NCBI GenBank assembly: GCA_031431195.1
Contig: JANPCU010000407.1
Coordinates: 1-17,581, forward strand
Direction: 5' to 3'
DNA length: 17,581 nt
Source of the DNA: TH-plancto1 sp031431195
GTDB taxonomy: Bacteria; Planctomycetota; Planctomycetia; Planctomycetales; Planctomycetaceae
A program made the position numbers and the translations under genes. Shown one piece after another: positions 1 through 8,435 of this stretch (position 1 is its first letter; each line of letters opens with the position of its first letter). Under the pieces are notes generated by a model. That model did no database searches and was not told the DNA's origin. It saw only the letters and a list, made by a program, of their open reading frames with translations.

Positions 1-2
1 GT

Positions 3-185
3 TCATCCGCCCAGGGTCACGCCCTCCCCGAACACCACGTAGTCCGCGGGGAGAGGGGGCAGAAATTGGCAGCTGCCGACTTTTGTGATACACGCACGCA
101 GATCGTTTTGATCCCAACCGTCAGACGTTGAGAGCACGGGCCATCGGGTATGTCCCGCACGCCCCTCTCGTGCGGTTAAATGCAT
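3..185 (-). CDS. Possible small ORF, 60 residues, function unknown
   Basis: This is a minus-strand ORF beginning MHLTAREGRAGHTRWPVL and ending in GEGVTLGG. Its only strong support is a GGGAGGA Shine-Dalgarno match (193-199 on the plus strand) seven bases before the ATG. The frame is also open further upstream, to about 356. I recognise no domain, signal peptide or membrane segment. The SD lies inside the 199-221 hairpin region, so if the ORF is real its translation could depend on local RNA structure. It may equally be a chance ORF in GC-rich intergenic DNA. Confidence 0.22.
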   Translation of the reverse strand: MHLTAREGRAGHTRWPVLSTSDGWDQNDLRACITKVGSCQFLPPLPADYVVFGEGVTLGG

Positions 186-561
186 TGATGAGTCCTCCCT
201 CCCGGTTTTGAAATCCGGGAGTTCTCTCTTTCGCGGGACCGAACCCGCCGATACGATACGCCGTCCTCTGAAGAGAGGCTGCGCTGGTCTATTGTCTTGG
301 GTCCGCCCCGGGTCAGCGTGTACGGATGTTACCTGAGTGCAACGGGCGGCTAGCATTCAGACTTCGAAATCGTTGTTCCAGCGAGGGTCATACCAATGAC
401 TGAGCCGACCGAACCATCGCAGCGGCGCATGGCCTGACGGCGGCCAGTCGTACGCTGCGTACCCATCACTACTTTGCCGTTCCGCTTCGTGGCTTGTGCC
501 CGAATGTGATACGTCGCTGGCAGTTCCGGCAGACGAATCGCTGTTCCTCCAGTCGGAGTTT

Positions 562-588
562 CTCACTCTCTGAGATTCTCAGTGTGAG
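562..588. repeat. Hairpin in the EF-G leader region
   Basis: CTGAG (570-574) and CTCAG (578-582) pair around an ATT loop. The flanking CTCAC (562-566) and GTGAG (584-588) extend the stem past a small internal loop. It lies about 80 bases before the EF-G ATG, so it could be in the 5' leader of that mRNA. No regulatory role is shown by the sequence. Confidence 0.35.
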
Positions 589-666
589 GAGTGTCCCGTT
601 CACGGACAGAGTGTTTCCCAACCGGGTGTCACTTCTGTTCTCCATTCCCAGATCAGTAGCAGACCA

Positions 667-2829
<2,163 letters not shown>

Positions 2830-2865
2830 GGCGGAAGCGATCAGCCGTCAGCTTTCAGCCAGAGA

Positions 2866-2895
2866 AAAGCCCACCGGTTGCAACCGGTGGGCTTT
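2866..2895. terminator. 30-bp perfect palindrome, intrinsic terminator after EF-G
   Basis: Two 15-base arms, AAAGCCCACCGGTTG and CAACCGGTGGGCTTT, are exact reverse complements with no spacer. In RNA this gives a long GC-rich stem with a tiny loop and a short U-containing tail (CUUUCACUUUCC). The A-rich left foot makes it plausible as a terminator in both directions. It ends only 24 bases before the start codon of the next gene. Confidence 0.8.
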
Positions 2896-2919
2896 CACTT
2901 TCCACTCTCGCCTGCTCCT

Positions 2920-3759
2920 ATGGTCGACAACCTCCCATTACACACACACTCTCACGGCGGCCTCACCATTGAGGGCTGGTCGCGGGCAGCGGTGCAGACG
3001 TATTGGCGAATCCCGGAACTCAAGATCGGGTTCGACATGGGGGGCAGTCCGTGGTCGTTCATGGGGACGCAGACGTTCTTCATTACGCATGCCCATCTGG
3101 ATCATCTGGCGGCACTCCCCGCGTTCGTCGCGCGGCGGAAGATGATGAAGATGGAACCGCCGATCATCTATGTGCCGGAAGAGATCGTCGAGTTCGTCGA
3201 CCGCATGCTCAAATCCTGGCAGCGTCTCGATCGCGGACGCATGCTGTGCCAACTGATCGGGGTCAAGCCGGGCGATGAGTTCGAACTGTCACGCGAACAT
3301 CTCGTGACGGCGTTCGATACCAAGCACACGGTCCCCTCACGCGGGTACATCATCTGGGAACGCCGTAAGAAGCTGAAGCCCGAGTACGTGGGCCTCAGCG
3401 GCGACCAGATTCGCGATCTGCGTTACAGCGGCATTGATGTCAGCGGCGAGGTCCGCACGCCGCTCGTCTGCTACTGCGGCGACACAGCTCCCGAGGGCCT
3501 CGACGCCGACCCAGCGATCTACCAGTCGAAAATCCTCATCACCGAGATGACCTTCTTCCGCCCCGAACACCGCCGGGACAAGATCCACAAATTCGGCCAC
3601 ACCCATCTCGACGACCTGCTGGAACGGGCCGACAAATTCCAAAACGAACTGATTATTCTCGGCCACTTCAGCACCCGCTACCACGATCGGCAGGTCAAGG
3701 CCGCCATCGACAAACGGCTGCCGGAACATCTGCGCGAGCGAGTCAAGCTGTGGTGTTAA
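2920..3759 (+). CDS. RNase Z family metallo-beta-lactamase-fold protein, plant TRZ1-like
   Basis: This 279-residue protein is predicted to be a zinc-dependent metallo-beta-lactamase-fold phosphodiesterase of the tRNase Z type, which removes tRNA 3' trailers. Metal ligands are visible in order: HAHLDH (57-62), His136 in TKHTVPS, Asp188 in CGDT, the GHTH segment (226-229), and His249 in the tRNase Z signature HFSTRY (249-254). The text from GLTIEGW through FDMG, HAHLDH, PALPAFVARR, EYVGLSG and the HFS motif follows plant short-form tRNase Z (TRZ1) more closely than E. coli RNase Z. I chose the ATG at 2920: the TTG at 2878 would start inside the terminator. The leader after the terminator is 24 bases with no SD. 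The substrate is inferred; another substrate in this fold family remains possible. Confidence 0.85.
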   Translation: MVDNLPLHTHSHGGLTIEGWSRAAVQTYWRIPELKIGFDMGGSPWSFMGTQTFFITHAHLDHLAALPAFVARRKMMKMEPPIIYVPEEIVEFVDRMLKSWQRLDRGRMLCQLIGVKPGDEFELSREHLVTAFDTKHTVPSRGYIIWERRKKLKPEYVGLSGDQIRDLRYSGIDVSGEVRTPLVCYCGDTAPEGLDADPAIYQSKILITEMTFFRPEHRRDKIHKFGHTHLDDLLERADKFQNELIILGHFSTRYHDRQVKAAIDKRLPEHLRERVKLWC

Positions 3760-3802
3760 CGAGGCCCGATCTGTTTCGTAGAGCATTTTCACAATCTCTG
3801 TT

Positions 3803-3936
3803 GAGACTTCTCGCGGGGAGCACTGAGGCATTTCGTCGGACGGACGTCCTCGTCCGTCCGTGAGGAAAGCCTCGAAGAGCGACGGACGAGGACGTCCGTC
3901 GTACGAAATGTCTGATACATCCCCTTGTGAAGTATA
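3803..3936. repeat. MITE-like dispersed repeat, copy 1
   Basis: This 134-bp element sits between the convergent RNase Z-like and GH38-like genes. The right end is GAAGTATA (3929-3936); the left end GAGACTTC (3803-3810) is a degenerate inverted copy. Inside are two 29-base arms (3830-3858 and 3881-3909) that are inverted complements at 27 positions, built around GGACGTCCTCGTCC. A second copy lies at 10580-10708. The long hairpin could also terminate transcription from both flanking genes. No transposase is encoded, so any mobility would depend on an enzyme elsewhere. Confidence 0.8.
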
Positions 3937-3993
3937 AATCCAATCCCAACTGGCGGTAAGTGCTCACTGACTGTCATTCGGCGAAAGCCCTCG

Positions 3994-6846
3994 CTACGAC
4001 CAGAGCAACTCGACCTCGCACACCTCATACGCCGCGATCTCTACGATCACGCCGCCATCGGGATCGATCCCCAGCGTGCTGATCGTCTGGCCGGTGAAGT
4101 CGCGCTGTCTGGATTGAACTGGTGTCCGGAACGCCAGCAGCTTGAAGGTCGCCGCCCGGCCCTCAGTCTCGATCAGTCGCAGCACGCACCCACTGCGTGT
4201 GGTGGCCTGCTCCCGATCCAGTGGCAGAATCTTGAGCAGCACCACATTCTTCGCCCCGACGTGGAACAACCAGCCCGAGGCCCCCGAAGAGGACGGCCCA
4301 CGATCGACCGGCACCACCATCGGCGGGGTCGCCACGGAGAGCGCAGCTTGCATCGGAAAGGGCTGGTCGAAGATGATGCGCAGCGTGCGTGGGCCGCTCG
4401 GTTCGCCCGCGACCAGCAGCAGCGTGTCGAGCATGCGCGAACCGGTGCGGCGGTGGAACGGCAACCCATGAGTCAGCAGCGCGACCCGCTGAGTCGCGTC
4501 GGCGATCTCGACATAGTCGGGGGCTTCAAAACGCTCACCGCTCACCGGCTGGGCGGCTTGCAGCACTCCCTTGGTGATGGCAGCGTCCTCATTCTTCCAG
4601 GCCCACCGCGCCGCGTAGTAGTTGGTCCACGGTTCCCCATCGAGTGGCTTCGCGGGGGTGATGTCGAACTCGACTTCGATCACCGGGCGACCGCGCCACA
4701 GCCGGACCGTCTGCTTGAAGTCGGCCAAAGAGCGACTGGGGTTCTGCGGGTCGACGAGCCGCCCCACGGTCTCGATGGCCGCCATGGTCGGCCCGGGCGA
4801 GACGACGCGGTGTTGATCGCAGACCATCACCGAGTAGTAGGTACTCTCCTCATCGGCCTCTTCGCCCTCGCCGACAGTCACCATCCGCGCGGTCGGGAAT
4901 CGGTGGGCCAGTTGCTGACTGATGCGATTAATGGTCACATTTCCAGCTCGCACATCGGCGATCCCGCCGGTCTGCTCGCTGAGCTTGATATCGATGAATT
5001 CATTGCTGAGCGCGAGCCCTTCGGCCCAGGCCCCTTCGCGTTTCTTCGCGGGAGGAGCCACGGTCACGGGGTGATCACCCGGCAACCACTGGAACCCACT
5101 CGGAGGCAGGTCCACAATGACCGACGGCCGCACCGCATCCGCCAGAACTGCGATAACGCTCCCCTCCACCGGAGGCAGCGGCCACCCGACCGGCCAATCG
5201 ACCACGACTCGCCGCGAGTAGGACAACGTGTTGAGCAGTAGCACCCCCCGGCGGCCCGGTGCCCCTGTCAGCAGGGGGACCAACTTCGCCACCGACTCCT
5301 CCTCGAATCGCTTTAAGTCAGCGGCTAAAACTGCATCGGGTGAGATCGGCACATCCGGCCCGGACAGCTCGACTCGCTCCTCCAGCTCAGCGGCACCGCG
5401 AACCGCCTCACCGCGTAACATGCTGGCGAGAGCCGAGCACCACTCGCCCCGATCAAACTGGTTGCGGCGTAAGGAGGCTTCCCCGTACCGGCAAATCGGG
5501 CGGTCCTCCTGCTTGGCGACTGCTTGCACCAGGAAGGGGGAGAGGTACTCGCTCGACTTTAAATCGGCATATCGATCGCGCGTGTCCGTCGACGCGAAGA
5601 ACTCCGCAAAGGTGATGAACCGGCCCAGCACCGGGGCATACTTCCCCATCCGTCGCAGGTCGTCCAGCCACGGCTGCTTCAGGTCGGGCCACCGTGCGAA
5701 ACAGACAGCTGCGACATGGTCGTGGTCCATTGACTCGGCCATGCGAATCGGGAATCTCAGGAAACTCGACGCACTGTCCCCGGCCAGCGGGATGCGGCTA
5801 TAGGCTTCGAGGGTTGTCCCGTCCTGCCCCTGCCAGCGCAGCCGCGTCTGCTCCTCATCGGGGTACAGGCCATCGTCCATCACGAAGTGCAGCCCGCCCT
5901 TGTAACCGGAGCGTGATAGGAGTTGGGGCATCACCAGATTGACCCCGTAGCGTCGACGGCCCCAGATCGCTGGGGCCTGTCCCAGCCGCTCCTGGTAGCC
6001 ACGCCGTCCGCATTCCAGTGACCAGAGGATCGAGTTGATCCCGACCAGCTGAGTACACCCTTCTCGCCAATCGCCGCCGACGAGGTCGGTACGTCCAGCC
6101 TGCCAGGCTTCGCGGAGCCGATCGATCGTCGAGGGGGACTTCGCCGCGATCTCCTCCATGTCGCTCGCGCTGAGTAACACGTTAGACGGCACCGCACTGG
6201 CGAGGACTTGTTCCAGCTCCGGCAACTTCGCCGTTGGCCCCGCCAGACACAGATCGAGCAGATAACACCCCACCGGGTAGAACCGCTCGCGACACTCCAG
6301 CAAAACCTCGAACGCATATTTCAAATGCCGCCTAGCGAGTTCGCTGTCCCGCGCGGCTGCGGCCCGCGCTGCCGAGAGGATCTCGTCCTTCATGCGGACA
6401 TCGTCCATGCTCCCGAAGTTCCGCATGTGCCGCGTCAGCAGTTCCACCAACAGCCACGTCGTGCCGAGTGCGAGGAAGTCAGCGACCAGATCCTCCTCCA
6501 TGGCCGGGACCGCATCGAGTGCCGACAACGCGGCCGCCAGCATCTCCTTCCGATCATGATGGCCGCGCACGACAAACGACCCGGCCTCCTTCGCCGCCTG
6601 CATCCAATCGCCGGTCGCCGTGTCATCGCACCCCGTCGGCACCAGGATCAGCCGACGGGGCCGAGTCATATCTAAGCTGTCGTGCCGCATCCACTGCGGG
6701 AGAACCTGCGTCTCCAGCAGCAGCGCCGGATGCCACGCCACGGCGAACACGTTGAGCAAGCTCGCCGCGGGCTTCTCGCTGAGTTCGGACGGGAAGTCCT
6801 CCAAGCTGTGACTGGGGATCAGGACAAGCACTTCAGAGAAGTTCAT
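3994..6846 (-). CDS. Glycoside hydrolase family 38-like protein, catalytic motif apparently lost
   Basis: This 950-residue protein has no signal peptide, so it is probably cytoplasmic. The middle (about 250-420) resembles the catalytic domain of GH38 alpha-mannosidases and the wider GH38/57 barrel families: a VGGDWRE segment (256-262), a YQERLGQAPAIW stretch, then MPQLLSRSGYKG (306-317), which corresponds to the PQIL..G part of GH38. Where GH38 has WLPDxFG with the nucleophile Asp, this protein reads IWGRRRYG (294-301). The N-terminal zinc motif (HxHWDxxW) is also not evident; AWHPALLLE (37-45) lies in that area. The C-terminal half looks like the GH38 beta domains: VLLLNTLSYSRRV (535-547), then LSNEFIDIKLSEQTGGI (613-629). 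The gene starts beside a GC-rich repeat and has no clear SD. It could be a pseudoenzyme or a divergent sugar-active enzyme. Confidence 0.65.
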   Translation of the reverse strand: MNFSEVLVLIPSHSLEDFPSELSEKPAASLLNVFAVAWHPALLLETQVLPQWMRHDSLDMTRPRRLILVPTGCDDTATGDWMQAAKEAGSFVVRGHHDRKEMLAAALSALDAVPAMEEDLVADFLALGTTWLLVELLTRHMRNFGSMDDVRMKDEILSAARAAAARDSELARRHLKYAFEVLLECRERFYPVGCYLLDLCLAGPTAKLPELEQVLASAVPSNVLLSASDMEEIAAKSPSTIDRLREAWQAGRTDLVGGDWREGCTQLVGINSILWSLECGRRGYQERLGQAPAIWGRRRYGVNLVMPQLLSRSGYKGGLHFVMDDGLYPDEEQTRLRWQGQDGTTLEAYSRIPLAGDSASSFLRFPIRMAESMDHDHVAAVCFARWPDLKQPWLDDLRRMGKYAPVLGRFITFAEFFASTDTRDRYADLKSSEYLSPFLVQAVAKQEDRPICRYGEASLRRNQFDRGEWCSALASMLRGEAVRGAAELEERVELSGPDVPISPDAVLAADLKRFEEESVAKLVPLLTGAPGRRGVLLLNTLSYSRRVVVDWPVGWPLPPVEGSVIAVLADAVRPSVIVDLPPSGFQWLPGDHPVTVAPPAKKREGAWAEGLALSNEFIDIKLSEQTGGIADVRAGNVTINRISQQLAHRFPTARMVTVGEGEEADEESTYYSVMVCDQHRVVSPGPTMAAIETVGRLVDPQNPSRSLADFKQTVRLWRGRPVIEVEFDITPAKPLDGEPWTNYYAARWAWKNEDAAITKGVLQAAQPVSGERFEAPDYVEIADATQRVALLTHGLPFHRRTGSRMLDTLLLVAGEPSGPRTLRIIFDQPFPMQAALSVATPPMVVPVDRGPSSSGASGWLFHVGAKNVVLLKILPLDREQATTRSGCVLRLIETEGRAATFKLLAFRTPVQSRQRDFTGQTISTLGIDPDGGVIVEIAAYEVCEVELLWS

Positions 6847-6865
6847 CGGCAGCGTTCAGTAAATG

Positions 6866-6893
6866 GGCGAGCGGGGCGGCGTCAGCCCCCCTG
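6866..6893. repeat. GC-rich palindromic repeat (GGCGTCAGCCCCC family), copy A
   Basis: This unit reads GGCGAGCGGGG, then CGGCGTCAGCC and CCCCTG, so it can fold as GGGGC/GCCCC with a short loop. It lies about 20 bases upstream of the GH38-like start codon, on the 5' leader side. Related copies are at 8331-8362 (inverted), 17400-17431 and 17492-17517. Confidence 0.65.
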
Positions 6894-6910
6894 AGTGCGG
6901 TGGTTCGTAA

Positions 6911-7012
6911 GCGGCACGGCGCTAGCCGCCGGTTCTTCTGAGCGTTGTTCTTTGGGAACCACGAGGTCTGGTGGGACACGGGCAGGGGAACCGGCGGCTA
7001 GCGCCGTGCGGC
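6911..7012. repeat. Inverted repeat with 25-base arms around GGCGGCTAGCGCC
   Basis: Left arm 6911-6935 and right arm 6988-7012 are inverted complements at 24 of 25 positions, separated by 52 bases. Each arm carries a core with a GCTAGC palindrome. The element fills most of the gap between the agmatine deiminase stop and the GH38-like start. Two head-to-head copies of a dispersed repeat unit would explain the structure. It could act as a transcription terminator for the deiminase gene. Confidence 0.7.
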
Positions 7013-7051
7013 TCATTATACTGAATCAGGGCTTGGACTTCAGGAACCTGA

Positions 7052-8188
7052 TTACACTTTCGGCATCTGTTGCGTGATGCAGTGAATCCCACCGCCGCCT
7101 TCGCCGAGGACAGTGCCATCGATGCCGATCACTTCGTAGTCCTCGAAGACCTCACGCAGGACACCCATCGGGCGTTCGTCCTCTTCACGTTTGGTTGTGA
7201 TCGGGACGAGGATGCAATCGTTGCCGATATAGAAGTTCATGTGCGACAACTCGGAATCTAGCGGCAGTTCGATGATCTCGAACTTGCGGCCCTTGGCATC
7301 GGTCGCTTCCTTCAGGCGGCGTTTCGCGTCCTGACAAATCGCGTAGTTACGGTCGCTTTTGTCAGTTGTCATGTGCAGTAGCACCACGCCCGGTTCTGCG
7401 AAGGCCAGGATGCCATCGACATGGCCATCGGTTACGGGGTCGGGCTCGAGTCCCTGACCGAGCCAGATCACTTTCGTTGTGCCGAGGGAATCATTGAGCT
7501 GTTTCTCGATCTTGGTCCGATCGCCAGCTGCGTTGCGGTTCTTGTGGAGCAGGCACTGCTCGGTGGTGATGAGCGTGCCGTCTCCATCGAGAGCGACCGC
7601 GCCGCCTTCCAGCACCAGATCGATCGGGTACATCGGCAGGTCGAGGTGCTGGCACAGCCGCCCCTTGAGTAACGCATCATCGCTGTACGGCGGGAACTTG
7701 GCCCCCCACCCGTTGAATGTGAAACCGGCTACGCGGCGTTCGCCCTTCCCGTTGACCAGCACCATCGGCCCCGAGTCCCGCGCCCAACCATCGTTGACCG
7801 CGAACTCGATCAGCTCGATCTCCTTATTCAGGATCTTACGGGCCAGCTTCGCCTCGGTCGGATGGACGACCATCAGCACCTTTTCGAATTCGCTCAGCTT
7901 ATTGGCCACATCAGCCCACTGCCTGCGTACATCTTCGAGGGGAATGCCGTACCCCTTCCAGTTCTGCGGCGGCGGCATGACCATGATCGTCGACTCATGC
8001 TCCTCCCACTCGCCGGGAAAGCGGAATCCATCCTGCGAGGGTGTCGAGTTCGTGATCAACTCCGCCCCGGTCGGCTTGTAGTCGGGCATCTGGCTCAACG
8101 TCTTGTCCTCAGCGTTTGCATATCGGTTGAGTCCCGCCCACGCAACTGCGGTGCAGGTCGAGCGAGTCAGGAAATCACGCCGGTCCAT
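7052..8188 (-). CDS. Agmatine deiminase family protein with Tat signal
   Basis: This 378-residue enzyme belongs to the agmatine deiminase/bacterial peptidylarginine deiminase family, which hydrolyses a guanidinium group and releases ammonia; agmatine would give N-carbamoylputrescine. Family motifs are in order: EWEEHES (60-66), WARDSGP (135-141), LEGGAV (193-198), DGHVDG (254-259) with His256, and GEGGGGIHC (362-370) with Cys370 as the expected nucleophile. The N-terminus MDRRDFLTRSTCTAVAWAGL is a twin-arginine export signal, so the enzyme probably folds in the cytoplasm and is exported. Typical AguA proteins are cytoplasmic and sit with the amidase AguB, which is absent here. The start at 8188 retains RRDFL near the N-terminus. 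A perfect 24-base inverted-repeat arm ends 12 bases upstream. A peptidylarginine deiminase role cannot be excluded. Confidence 0.88.
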   Translation of the reverse strand: MDRRDFLTRSTCTAVAWAGLNRYANAEDKTLSQMPDYKPTGAELITNSTPSQDGFRFPGEWEEHESTIMVMPPPQNWKGYGIPLEDVRRQWADVANKLSEFEKVLMVVHPTEAKLARKILNKEIELIEFAVNDGWARDSGPMVLVNGKGERRVAGFTFNGWGAKFPPYSDDALLKGRLCQHLDLPMYPIDLVLEGGAVALDGDGTLITTEQCLLHKNRNAAGDRTKIEKQLNDSLGTTKVIWLGQGLEPDPVTDGHVDGILAFAEPGVVLLHMTTDKSDRNYAICQDAKRRLKEATDAKGRKFEIIELPLDSELSHMNFYIGNDCILVPITTKREEDERPMGVLREVFEDYEVIGIDGTVLGEGGGGIHCITQQMPKV

Positions 8189-8200
8189 GAGGGTCTCTTT

Positions 8201-8430
8201 CGTGGGATAGGCTTCCAGCCTGTCGGATTTATTTGGAGGCAGACTCTGAAGTTAAACTTAGCGCCGGATGAAATGAGACATTCTGGCGAGCGTCCGGCGT
8301 GAGCCGGATGGTACTTCTGGGATTCGCCGCAGAACCAGGGGGCTGACGCCACCCCGCTCGCCTAACCGTCTCACTCCACGCCGCACACGGTATTGCAGAC
8401 GAGTATGACAGGCTGGAAGCCTATCCCACG
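8201..8430. repeat. Repeat island bounded by perfect 24-base inverted arms
   Basis: Arms 8201-8224 and 8407-8430 (core GGCTTCCAGCCTGTC and its complement) are exact inverted copies enclosing 182 bases. Inside are a CCGGC-GTGA-GCCGG hairpin at 8294-8307 and an inverted GC-rich palindrome at 8331-8362. The island fills nearly the whole gap between the esterase stop and the deiminase start, leaving 12 and 5 bases. It probably arose from two inverted insertions of one dispersed unit plus others. No coding potential is evident. Confidence 0.85.
8331..8362. repeat. GC-rich palindromic repeat, copy B (inverted)
   Basis: This unit carries GGGGGCTGACGCCACCCC in the reverse orientation relative to copy A. 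All 32 bases match exactly, as reverse complement, the coding stretch 17400-17431 in the Lhr-type helicase gene. It lies inside the 8201-8430 island. Confidence 0.8.
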
Positions 8431-8435
8431 GGCGC

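Larger units (their letters stand above)
1..666. other. Left-end region with no confident gene; several hairpins
   Basis: This stretch precedes EF-G, and I recognise no known gene or RNA in it. It has several short inverted repeats: CCGCACG/CGTGCGG at 155-175, CTCCCGG/CCGGGAG at 199-221, a GGCAGCTGCC palindrome at 68-77, and a two-part hairpin at 562-588 (CTCAC/GTGAG outside CTGAG-ATT-CTCAG) about 80 bases before the EF-G start. A GGGCGGCTAGC string at 344-354 resembles part of the GC-rich repeats found elsewhere in the window. Several short minus-strand ORFs are open here. Only the one at 3-185 has a good ribosome binding site, and it is listed separately. Confidence 0.5.

Noticed and set aside
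2878..2919. TTG start extending the RNase Z-like protein by 14 residues
   Set aside because: It would start inside the terminator palindrome and add residues with no family likeness.
3830..3909. Repeated GGACG units suggesting a CRISPR-like array
   Set aside because: There are just two inverted arms forming one hairpin, with no regular spacers and no cas genes.
3743..4028. Short frames reading through the MITE-like repeats (also 10554-10851)
   Set aside because: They encode Arg/Thr/Ser-rich peptides that are translations of the repeat hairpin, not genes.
4114..5241. 375-codon plus-strand frame opposite the GH38-like gene
   Set aside because: Arg/His/Pro-rich shadow frame with no domain; the minus-strand protein shows clear family patterns.
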